Positions 7,339 to 12,901 of a DNA stretch of 23,711 bases are shown one piece after another. Where the stretch lies: positions 1-23,711 of the forward strand of contig DBQU01000003.1 of assembly GCA_002305765.1 (NCBI GenBank), in the 5' to 3' direction. Every line of letters begins with the position of its first letter. Positions within the stretch are counted from its first letter, which is position 1. The stretch is from Deltaproteobacteria bacterium UBA1386. Lineage in GTDB: Bacteria > Desulfobacterota > Syntrophorhabdia > Syntrophorhabdales > Syntrophorhabdaceae. The notes beneath the pieces are model-generated. The model saw only the letters and a program-made list of their open reading frames with translations. It had not been told where the DNA came from and did not search any database. A program made the position numbers and the translations under genes.

Positions 7339-7554
7339 TTACGGGCATAAAACAGCCCCTCCCCTGGTTTCATCCTCAAGGCCCCGCCTCATACTCTCTA
7401 GTTCCCTCTGGACAGCCTCTATATCCTCGCGGCACTCCATACACGCATCACCCCGTCCCAACTCCTTGAGCCGTTCGTAAACGCACACCAGACGATGCTC
7501 TTCACCTTCAAGCCTGAGTATCTCCTGGCGGTAGTCTATGCCCTGTCCTTCCAT
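7339..7554 (-). CDS. Small coiled-coil-like hypothetical protein
   Basis: The product is 71 aa, charged and helical, with heptad-like runs (YRQEILRLEGEEHRLVCVYERLKELG, then EDIEAVQRELESMRRGLEDE). Two cysteines in ACMEC sit in the turn between the two helices, suggesting a helical hairpin, perhaps held by a metal or disulfide. The ATG overlaps the stop of the upstream gene (TAATG), typical of translational coupling, which supports it being real. It is the last gene of the long replication-module operon. No function can be assigned. Confidence 0.65.
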   Translation of the reverse strand: MEGQGIDYRQEILRLEGEEHRLVCVYERLKELGRGDACMECREDIEAVQRELESMRRGLEDETRGGAVLCP

Positions 7555-7982
7555 TAGACCACCTCCTCGCCGTTGATCTCGATGGTCTGGACGTTCCCGC
7601 CCTCCATGTCCGGCCTGTACCTGGGGTCCGTGACAATGGCTATCTTGATGTTCACGCCCTTGTCCCTGTTTTGCCCTCGTAGGAGCTCAGCCTTGTCGAT
7701 TGCCTGGCAAGATGCGAGTACCCTTGTTCCCAGCGGGGCCTTGTCGATCTGCTGGTCCGTGATGCCATCGACGAGCCTCTCCGCTAGCTTCTGAAACTTC
7801 CCCGCTATGCGTTCCCGCTCTGCCATGATCTCCTCTAGGGCCTTCGGGTCGTTGGCAATCTTCCTGATTGAGTTCGGTGCCCGGTTCAATGCCTTCCCAA
7901 CGGCGCGAAAGCTCTCTCCTGCGGCGAGCCGTTTCAAGGCTTCCGTTCTCTCTTCGGGTGTTAAGGGTATGTTCTTCTTCAT
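7554..7982 (-). CDS. HTH protein resembling phage terminase small subunits
   Basis: The product is 142 aa. The N-terminal half has a resolvase-like helix-turn-helix (LTPEERTEALKRLAAGESFRAVGKALNRAPNSIRKIAND, about residues 7-45). A helical middle (about 45-85) is followed by LASCQAIDKAELLRGQNRD and a short beta-like tail. This HTH, then helix, then 'xxIDKxxLLRGxxxx' layout is common in small terminase subunits, which recognise the packaging site. No large terminase is present, which would fit a satellite that redirects a helper phage's packaging, as PICI TerS proteins do. A plain DNA-binding regulator is the alternative. AAGGAG lies before the ATG, and the start overlaps the upstream stop (ATGA). 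Confidence 0.7.
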   Translation of the reverse strand: MKKNIPLTPEERTEALKRLAAGESFRAVGKALNRAPNSIRKIANDPKALEEIMAERERIAGKFQKLAERLVDGITDQQIDKAPLGTRVLASCQAIDKAELLRGQNRDKGVNIKIAIVTDPRYRPDMEGGNVQTIEINGEEVV

Positions 7983-8215
7983 TTCTTCTCCTTCCAGGGT
8001 AAGCTCCCCTGTTCTCTTTCCGGCTCTATCCCGTGAAATATCCTGTCGGCCTCGCGGGTGTATTCCTCTAGGGTGTCGTTGATCTCGTCCCCGGTGAGCC
8101 TTCGGGCTACCCCCCTTCTCTCTAATGCCCTGGCATCCTGTACGGTGATTGCCGTCCCAGGAGACAGGATCCTTCCATCGAATACGACCTGTTTCAAAAG
8201 GACCATTCTCACCAT
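7979..8215 (-). CDS. Small hypothetical protein with a beta-rich N-terminus
   Basis: The product is 78 aa. Residues 3-40 (VLLKQVVFDGRILSPGTAITVQDARALERRGVARRL) follow the 'K.V.y.Gr...PGtxixVxdxxAxxLxxxGxA' pattern seen in small phage proteins of unclear function, perhaps an SH3-like fold. The C-terminus is acidic then basic. The gene overlaps the replication ATPase stop by 7 nt at its start and the next gene by an ATGA at its end, so it is translated as part of the operon. An alternative ATG lies at 8206. Function unknown. Confidence 0.68.
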   Translation of the reverse strand: MVRMVLLKQVVFDGRILSPGTAITVQDARALERRGVARRLTGDEINDTLEEYTREADRIFHGIEPEREQGSLPWKEKK

Positions 8216-9810
8216 ACTTTCTCTACCCCCATGTCGCTAATGTCGACTACGCCCTCTTCCTCGGGGACAAAGACGTCCTCCTCTCCCTGTGCCTGCTCCT
8301 CTGGAAATAACGGTACATTCGGTACTAATGGTACTTTGCTAGAACTGGCGCGGGTTTGCGGCAGTACCGTTTCAGTACCGTTTCTCAACTCGGTATCAAA
8401 ACGGTACTCTTCATGGAGGCTTGATGGGCGCGGGATAGTACCGTTTGTACCGTTAGTACCGTTTACCCCCCCTGGGAGGTATGCCCTTACAAGGTCGTCG
8501 AACACTTCCCGTCTCACGATCAGGTATCGGACACCGTTGGCCCGCCTCGTCATCACCCCCAGGCTGGTGAGCTTCCGTCCAACCCTGCGGCTGTCGATAT
8601 GGAACCTCTCGGGCCTTCCCTCGTTCAAGGCTGTAACGAGTTCTTGGAGTTCATGCTCCCACATGGGCAACATCCCTTCCGGCTCGTGGTCCTTCAACCA
8701 CGCCACAATCAGGCCCTCGATGCTGTCCTTCTTAGCCTCAAGGCGTTTGCCCGCAATCTCTCGTATCACCTCCACGAGAACAGGGACCGTCTCAGGGTGT
8801 ACCTTTTGGGCTACCTGGAGGAGAGGCTCCGCTATGTCATAGAGGCGGCCCTCTACGCCCGGTATCGGGTCCACCTGGGGTAAGGATACCCCCTGCATCC
8901 TCGCCCTCCATGCCGTGAGCCGTTCTTTAAGGACGAGGCCCTTCCTCGGGAGAAGGTTCTCGTAGCGGCCCGGTTTGTTCGGTAACGGTATGTTTATGCT
9001 CCGGGTGTCAAGTATGCTGTGAATAGGGTCGTTCGTCGCTATCAGGGTCGGTCCGAAGACGTCGTAATAGATGGTATCGCGGAAGGGTCCTCTATCCGGG
9101 TAGAGGATCCTGCTCGCTTTTGCACCCCGCTCAAACCTCAAGAGGAGAAGGTCCTCGGACCCTTGCTTTTCGGCCTTCTTCCATAGGCTCTTTGCGTCGA
9201 AGAACAACGTCGCCTGGAGGTTTTGACTGTACCGAAAGATGTTCGGCTCCCTGAGGTCCACGAGGTGGATCCCTCGATAGGCGATAGAAGTCATAGCCTT
9301 CCCCGTCCGGCTCTTGCCGTTCTCCGGCGGCCCAAAGAAGACGATCTCCGGGAGATAATAGAGGTCGTCGCTGTCCTGGAGGTACGTTAGGAGAACATAG
9401 GCGGCGAGTAATCTCCTGTACCCCTCCTCCAGGTAAGAGAACCTCCCCAGGTAGGCGACAACATCTTCAAAGAGCTTGCCGTCGTCATCCTCCAGGAACC
9501 ACCTCTTCACCTCCTCAGCACGGGGAAGCTCAAAGGGAAGATGTTCCTTCGGCGGCGGGACATATTCCTTCCCCTCCTCCTCGTGACCCCTAGTAAGGTG
9601 CAGGCTGTCCCCGACACGTATGAGATAGCACGGGACCCCCTTGTCCCCTTCAACAACGTCGATCAGACCATCGAAAACGGCCCGGTACTCCTCGCGTCTC
9701 TTCTCCTCTTTCTTCTCTCCTGTAGGCGGGGTGTACTCGGGATTGCCCGGTCCCTGCTCCTGGAGCTCGTCTTGTTCTAGTGCTTCGTCAAGGCTGAACC
9801 GCTCTTCCAT
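8209..9810 (-). CDS. P-loop replication ATPase/helicase-like protein with C-terminal winged helix
   Basis: The product is 533 aa from the ATG at 9810 (AAGGGAG 8 nt upstream); an ATG at 9858 would add 16 residues. After an acidic N-terminus and a small alpha/beta region, a P-loop domain starts near residue 155: Walker A GPPENGKS, Walker B-like ATLFFDAKSL (about 210), and a sensor-1-like GPTLIATNDPI (about 260). This order matches superfamily 3 / D5-like or DUF927-like helicases of phages and integrative elements. A winged-helix stretch follows (RRVGRKLTSLGVMTRRANGVRYLIVRR, about 415-445), suited to origin binding. The last 90 residues are low-complexity and are encoded by DNA carrying nine GGTAC-core repeats. 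Its upstream neighbour supplies a primase zinc finger, so the pair probably forms the element's replication machine. Confidence 0.78.
   Translation of the reverse strand: MEERFSLDEALEQDELQEQGPGNPEYTPPTGEKKEEKRREEYRAVFDGLIDVVEGDKGVPCYLIRVGDSLHLTRGHEEEGKEYVPPPKEHLPFELPRAEEVKRWFLEDDDGKLFEDVVAYLGRFSYLEEGYRRLLAAYVLLTYLQDSDDLYYLPEIVFFGPPENGKSRTGKAMTSIAYRGIHLVDLREPNIFRYSQNLQATLFFDAKSLWKKAEKQGSEDLLLLRFERGAKASRILYPDRGPFRDTIYYDVFGPTLIATNDPIHSILDTRSINIPLPNKPGRYENLLPRKGLVLKERLTAWRARMQGVSLPQVDPIPGVEGRLYDIAEPLLQVAQKVHPETVPVLVEVIREIAGKRLEAKKDSIEGLIVAWLKDHEPEGMLPMWEHELQELVTALNEGRPERFHIDSRRVGRKLTSLGVMTRRANGVRYLIVRREVFDDLVRAYLPGGVNGTNGTNGTIPRPSSLHEEYRFDTELRNGTETVLPQTRASSSKVPLVPNVPLFPEEQAQGEEDVFVPEEEGVVDISDMGVEKVW
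8308..8464. repeat. Nine GGTAC-core repeats inside the replication gene: candidate iteron origin
   Basis: Plus-strand copies are TAACGGTACA (8308), TTCGGTACTA (8318), AATGGTACTT (8327), AGTACCGTTT (8363), AGTACCGTTT (8374), AAACGGTACT (8399), AGTACCGTTT (8437), TGTACCGTTA (8446) and AGTACCGTTT (8455). The left three are spaced 9 bp in one orientation and the right three 9 bp in the other. In the encoded protein the motif is read in several phases (NGT, TVL, VPL and EYRF), so the DNA, not the peptide, is what is conserved. The layout resembles phage lambda, whose origin iterons lie inside the O gene. Confidence 0.7.
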
Positions 9811-10429
9811 TCTCGTCTCCCTTAATTCGTCGATAGAGTCTGTACTTGCTCTCGTCATCCCCTTCAAGGATGGTGTTCTGCTCCTCCCGCCATAGGATGC
9901 TGTCGGTTATCCATCGGGCTACTTCTGCCGCCTCTTCCTTAGAAGAACATCTCTCTAGGGCCTCATGCATATGCTCGGCGATCTCCTCGGGGTCGTCGTA
10001 CCAGAAGTCATACCTGGAGGCGATCTCGTGGTTGTATGCCCTCAGGAGTTCACTATTAATCTTGCTCCTGCCGCGTAGTGCCTCTTTGAACTTAGAACGC
10101 CTCTCAGCGGCCCTCTGCGCCCTCTCACGGGCCTTTCTTCTCGCGGCCTTATCTTCCCCCTTATCGGAGCCGGGAAGCTCGATACAAAGCTCCCGGCAAG
10201 CCTCCAGAAAGGGTATTCCTCGGGCCTTCATGACGAGGTCCACAACGTCGCCATATTCCCCGCATCCGTAACACTTGAAAGATTGCTTCTCGGGGTAGAC
10301 GTGAAAGCTAGGGGTCTTCTCCTGGTGGATAGGACACAGCCCGGTCAAGCTCCGTCCTGCCCTCCTCAAGCGGGTCATGCCCTCCGCGATAATAACGATG
10401 TCTGGTTTACTGGCGGGCGCGATCTGCAT
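9788..10429 (-). CDS. CHC2 zinc-finger primase-type protein without a catalytic domain
   Basis: The product is 213 aa. Residues about 30-60 contain the DnaG-type zinc finger: CPIH, then PSFHVYPEKQSFKCYGCGEYGDVVDLVM, matching the C-x2-H...C-x2-C pattern with the family's 'FKCYGCGxxGDxxxL' ending. The rest is helical and very basic in the middle (KAARRKARERAQRAAERRSKFKEALRG), then acidic. No Toprim or archaeo-eukaryotic primase catalytic motif follows, so this is only the template-recognition part. Catalysis may be supplied by the host or by another domain. It overlaps the ATPase gene start by 23 nt, indicating tight coupling and a shared role in replication initiation. The ATG at 10429 fits the start of homology; the ribosome site is weak (GGGAAT). 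Confidence 0.85.
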   Translation of the reverse strand: MQIAPASKPDIVIIAEGMTRLRRAGRSLTGLCPIHQEKTPSFHVYPEKQSFKCYGCGEYGDVVDLVMKARGIPFLEACRELCIELPGSDKGEDKAARRKARERAQRAAERRSKFKEALRGRSKINSELLRAYNHEIASRYDFWYDDPEEIAEHMHEALERCSSKEEAAEVARWITDSILWREEQNTILEGDDESKYRLYRRIKGDENGRAVQP

Positions 10430-10691
10430 AGTGATTCCCGTTCCCGTTGCGGCGCGAGCCGTCCCTGAGTTCAAGCATCCTGCCCCGGAGCCGTTTGAGA
10501 CAAAAGGTGAAGTAAGATAACTCCTGTTCATAGTTGAAACGATCAATGAGGTCCCGCACCTTCTCCTCGTCAGGGAATGTGAAGACGACCCTGCCGTTGT
10601 CCTGCCGGACAAGGGAACTGTCCTGTCCGTTCATCTCCAGGTAGGCCGCGACGTTAATGTCCGTTAAGGTGATTTTGCCGTCCATTACCAT
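10407..10691 (-). CDS. Small hypothetical protein, DUF5659-like
   Basis: The product is 94 aa from the ATG at 10691 (GAGGTGA 7 nt upstream); an ATG at 10685 overlaps the preceding stop as TAATG. The core VAAYLEMNGQDSSLVRQDNGRVVFTFPDEEKVRDLIDRFNYEQELSYFTFCLKRLRGRML has the pattern of small phage proteins with a two-strand 'G.vvFxF' core and flanking helices, which I associate with DUF5659. It lies immediately upstream of the primase zinc-finger gene and overlaps it by 23 nt. Function unknown; position suggests a replication accessory. Confidence 0.68.
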   Translation of the reverse strand: MVMDGKITLTDINVAAYLEMNGQDSSLVRQDNGRVVFTFPDEEKVRDLIDRFNYEQELSYFTFCLKRLRGRMLELRDGSRRNGNGNHYADRARQ

Positions 10692-10966
10692 ATCTTTGTC
10701 ACCTCGCACATAGTCGGCACGGGTGTGCCGTTTACGATCTCGTGGTCGATGTAAACATCAACGGACGTGAGGCATACCATCTCCTTCCCCTCGGGGTCCC
10801 TGGCCTGGCAGACCCACGTTTCCTGGTCCCAGGAAGCTCCACCCATCAAGGAAAGGGTCGTCCCGCACCGAGGACACTCAAGGACCTGTCCTTCCTTCTG
10901 GTATGGAAACCTTGCTCCCACTACGGGGACCAAACCTTCGGTTGCCTTCTGCTCTTTCGCCTTCAT
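10685..10966 (-). CDS. Small zinc-ribbon-like hypothetical protein
   Basis: The product is 93 aa. A CPRCGTTLSL knuckle (about residues 31-40) is followed by WVCQARDPEGKEMVC (about 51-65), giving four cysteines in a C-x2-C...C-x11-C order that could bind zinc, though the second pair is spaced more widely than in a normal ribbon. The start is strongly supported by AGGAGGTG 4 nt upstream and an ATGA overlap with the previous gene. No named family is recognised. Confidence 0.68.
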   Translation of the reverse strand: MKAKEQKATEGLVPVVGARFPYQKEGQVLECPRCGTTLSLMGGASWDQETWVCQARDPEGKEMVCLTSVDVYIDHEIVNGTPVPTMCEVTKIW

Positions 10967-11427
10967 CTTGCACCTCCTGGGTTATTCCCGCTAGAGTCGT
11001 CCTTCCTGTAATGCTTCCGCCCTTGAGTCATGACACCAAGTCCTCGCGGACCATCCCCTAGGCCACGGCTCCCCTCTTGTGAGGGCCTGTCCCATCCGCC
11101 GCCGATCTCGGGGATTTCGGTGGAGCCGGAAACCTCTTTGTCCCCGAAGGCGGCGTTGAAAATCGCCTTGGCCTCCTGCGAGGCAAGCTCCTTCTCCGCG
11201 TCCGTGTATCTGTTCCCGAACATTATCTCGTGAAGCTCCATGTACCGCTTTCTAAGCTCCCGTGCCTGTCCCTCGGGCGTTTCCCGAATCCTTTCTAGGA
11301 GGGTCTTGCGGCTGTTCTCACCCACCCTCTCCTCCCTTACTGGTTGCCGTCCTTGCGATGGGAAGACCTTCTCGATATCTTCCCATGCCGTGCCTGTCCA
11401 GACCTGTCCTTCGTGTTCTCTTGCCAT
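10963..11427 (-). CDS. Hypothetical protein, first main gene of the replication operon
   Basis: The product is 154 aa. Residues 1-30 begin MAREHEGQVWTGTAWEDIEKVF; the middle (about 40-95) is a charged helical region (LLERIRETPEGQARELRKRYMELHEIMFGNRYTDAEKELASQEAKAIFNAAFG); the last 55 residues are glycine-rich and disordered. No family is recognised. The start is very well supported (AAGGAGG 8 nt upstream). It heads a run of eight overlapping minus-strand genes ending near 7339. A hairpin with a T-run sits 30 nt upstream of the start, so expression may be attenuated. Confidence 0.7.
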   Translation of the reverse strand: MAREHEGQVWTGTAWEDIEKVFPSQGRQPVREERVGENSRKTLLERIRETPEGQARELRKRYMELHEIMFGNRYTDAEKELASQEAKAIFNAAFGDKEVSGSTEIPEIGGGWDRPSQEGSRGLGDGPRGLGVMTQGRKHYRKDDSSGNNPGGAR

Positions 11428-11530
11428 TGTTGCCTCCTTGCTTGATTTTTAACGCAAAAATCCCGATCACCTTGATGGTGTCGGGGAGATGCCATTCTGA
11501 TTGTAGGGGAGAATTAAGAACCATTCCCAT
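11318..11530 (-). CDS. Possible leader peptide overlapping the first operon gene
   Basis: A 70-codon frame begins at an ATG with AGAGGAG 6 nt upstream (MGMVLNSPLQSEWHLPDTIKVIGIF...). It runs across the hairpin at 11456-11486 and 110 nt into the next gene in another frame. The good ribosome site and the placement over a terminator-like hairpin suggest a translated leader controlling the operon rather than a functional protein. The composition after residue 35 looks like a frame shadow. Confidence 0.3.
   Translation of the reverse strand: MGMVLNSPLQSEWHLPDTIKVIGIFALKIKQGGNNGKRTRRTGLDRHGMGRYREGLPIARTATSKGGEGG
11456..11486 (-). terminator. Terminator-like hairpin in the operon leader (possible attenuator)
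   Basis: On the minus strand, CCCGACACC, loop ATCAA, GGTGATCGGG form a 9-bp stem with one bulged base, followed directly by ATTTTT. It lies about 30 nt before the start codon of the first operon gene, so it cannot be the end of that operon. It may be an attenuator, or it may insulate the operon from the gene at 11635-12393. Confidence 0.5.
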
Positions 11531-11634
11531 CGTCGTCTCCTCTCACGTTATGAGAAGAGTAAACCACGGGGTAGCGGCGGGAGCTAGAATAGGCTTTTTA
11601 CGTCCGGGGCTTGTTATGAGGAAAAAAAACCGCT

Positions 11635-12393
11635 CTAAGAACCTGAATATTCCTTGTTTTTCAACCTGGACATGACGATCTCTTCGTTTTCCGGGAATAC
11701 CTCAGGGTACAGGAACTTGACGATACGGGTTACAGCCCTGAGAGCATTGCCATGCATTACGCGACAGGTCCCGCGCGGCGGGCAAGTATCATCATGACAA
11801 AATTCGTTGATAACCCTGCTCGCATCACGTACAATCCAGTTCCAGAATTCTTGCTTCTGGCCCTGCTCCGGGGTTTTGTTTGACTTGAACAATGGAACAA
11901 GGTCACCGCAACGACGCGCTGAGGGCCGGAGGAGTTTCTTGTATTGTGCGACGTCGTACTCCACACCCTTGATGGCTTGCTTCAAGGCATCCGATTTTCG
12001 GTATTGCCGAAGTGTTTTCAGTTTCCCAATCAACGGAGACAGGGTTCTAATCCTCTCGTTGAGAAAGGAATTAAGGTCTTTGAAAAACTCATCATAGCGA
12101 GAGGCAACATCGCGCAGTCCCGTGTAGCTCTGTGAAAAAATCTCTAGTATTTCATCTATACCTTTGTTGCTGATTGGAATTGAGAGAGATTCAAATATAT
12201 GCTCTATTTCTCTTCGTTGCCGTGCTGTAAGCGGCGCGAGAACGCTGTTGAGGTTAAATCCCGATGTGAGCATCCTGTCTCTCACCAGCACAATCCCGTC
12301 CCATAGGTCTTTTGCCGTTACGGGCGGGTCGTATTCTGACAGCGGTTTCTCAAACCCTTTAAAGAACTGTTCGATACTGGTCTTCGTTCCCAT
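11635..12393 (-). CDS. Unrecognised 252-aa helical protein at the element's right edge
   Basis: The product is 252 aa and is mostly helical (for example SRYDEFFKDLNSFLNERIRTLSPLIGKLKTLRQYRKSDALKQAIKGVEYDVAQYKKLL, about residues 98-155). A C-terminal section has CHDDTCPPRGTCRVMHGNALRAVTRIVKFLYPEVFP (about 198-233), where a C-x5-C-x5-C series could hold a metal. There is no signal peptide or membrane segment. Base composition is clearly lower in G+C than the replication genes, suggesting separate acquisition. It is followed by T8 and has AAGGGG before its ATG. Its place between the replication operon and the attachment site is where phage satellites commonly carry accessory or defence genes. 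No function can be assigned. Confidence 0.7.
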   Translation of the reverse strand: MGTKTSIEQFFKGFEKPLSEYDPPVTAKDLWDGIVLVRDRMLTSGFNLNSVLAPLTARQRREIEHIFESLSIPISNKGIDEILEIFSQSYTGLRDVASRYDEFFKDLNSFLNERIRTLSPLIGKLKTLRQYRKSDALKQAIKGVEYDVAQYKKLLRPSARRCGDLVPLFKSNKTPEQGQKQEFWNWIVRDASRVINEFCHDDTCPPRGTCRVMHGNALRAVTRIVKFLYPEVFPENEEIVMSRLKNKEYSGS

Positions 12394-12426
12394 TCCCGTT
12401 CCCCTTTTGGCTTATAATTATCTTAC

Positions 12427-12464
12427 CAATCCCTCTCGGGGATTGTTACTATTTTGTAACCAAT
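12427..12464. promoter_or_regulatory. Repeat-rich right end: inverted repeat and candidate arm sites
   Basis: CAATCCC (12427-12433) and GGGATTG (12439-12445) form a perfect inverted repeat. ATTGTTAC (12442) and TTTGTAACC (12453) follow 11 bp apart, resembling the ATTGTAACC pair near attL. A looser pair, TTTCGTAAC / TCTTGTAAACC, lies at 12513-12532. They may be integrase or excisionase binding sites, or part of the promoter of the 252-aa gene. Confidence 0.4.
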
Positions 12465-12566
12465 GACCCTCGGAAGACCCCCGGAAACCTCGCATAATCC
12501 AAAGATGCAAATTTTCGTAACTCTTGTAAACCATTGATGGTACGTTGTTTGCGGAAGGTTATGAAT

Positions 12567-12622
12567 TGGACTTAGGATCCAGCGGGTTAAACCATAGGGG
12601 TTCAAGTCCCCTCTCTCGCATT
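12567..12622. repeat. Internal att site: 3' part of tRNA-Leu, copy 2 of 3
   Basis: It matches 5343-5398 over 56 nt with one difference (A at 12604, where copy 1 has G at 5380). It marks the right boundary of the integrase-bearing unit. It cannot be a tRNA gene because the acceptor 5' strand and D-arm are missing. Confidence 0.92.
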
Positions 12623-12638
12623 AGCTCTCGCTTGATAG

Positions 12639-12721
12639 GTTCATTCCATCCTTCGTGATGTGATCCCAACGATTCACCATTCGCTCTTTCGGCGCCCCCG
12701 CGACCTACCGCATTTATACAT
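12639..12721. repeat. 83-nt flank repeat, copy 1
   Basis: It begins GTTCATTCCATCCTTCGTGAT and ends CATTTATACAT. It matches 15036-15113 except for an extra GTGAT and one substitution. Together with the att copy in front of it, the duplicated unit is about 150 nt. Confidence 0.88.
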
Positions 12722-12810
12722 CGGGCACTTTCGCATAAGAAAGCCCTGTAAAGGAAGCATTGTCCGGGTTATTCACGTTGCCGGGGACCTTTTTTCATTA
12801 TTCTTCCGTT

Positions 12811-12901
12811 TTTCAGCAAATGCTGAAATGACTATTTTGACCGAAAAACCAATTGACAATCTGACTTTCAGCATATAAACTTGTTTCAACAAATGCTGAA
12901 A
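12811..12901. promoter_or_regulatory. Repeated operator sequences of the AbiE-like operon
   Basis: A perfect inverted repeat TTTCAGC-AAAT-GCTGAAA occupies 12811-12828. A half-site TTTCAGC lies at 12866-12872 between the promoter elements. A second repeat, TTTCAAC-AAAT-GCTGAAA, lies at 12884-12901 and contains the start codon. AbiEi antitoxins are known to bind inverted repeats in their own promoter; the two full sites are 73 bp apart, about seven helical turns. Confidence 0.7.
12853..12879 (+). promoter_or_regulatory. Promoter of the AbiE-like operon
   Basis: TTGACA (12853-12858) and TATAAA (12874-12879) are separated by 15 nt, a little short. Transcription would start near 12886, giving a leader of only about 7 nt before the ATG at 12893, close to leaderless. 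The promoter lies between and over the operator repeats. Confidence 0.55.

Larger units (their letters stand above)
5343..12622. mobile_element. tRNA-Leu-integrated satellite-like integrative element
   Basis: A unit of about 7.2 kb is bounded by the 56-nt tRNA repeats. It carries an integrase beside attL, an Xre regulator, an excisionase-like HTH protein, a terminase-small-subunit-like protein, a replication ATPase, a primase zinc-finger protein, several small unknown proteins and one edge gene. There are no head, tail, portal, large-terminase, lysis or conjugation genes. Gene content and size resemble phage satellites (P4-like or PICI-like). A degraded prophage or a plasmid-like integrative element is the main alternative. 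Confidence 0.8.

Noticed and set aside
6938..7348. Minus-strand 136-codon frame in the module gap
   Set aside because: Starts in a glycine run from the C-tract, is rich in R/S/P/T, and has no ribosome site; more likely a chance frame.
8308..8464. CRISPR array
   Set aside because: Repeats are about 10 nt, in both orientations, spaced 9-11 bp or irregularly, and lie inside a coding region; no cas genes are present.
12567..12622. A second tRNA-Leu gene (and a third at 14970-15018)
   Set aside because: Both lack the 5' acceptor strand, D-arm and, in copy 3, the anticodon 5' side; they are attachment-site duplicates.
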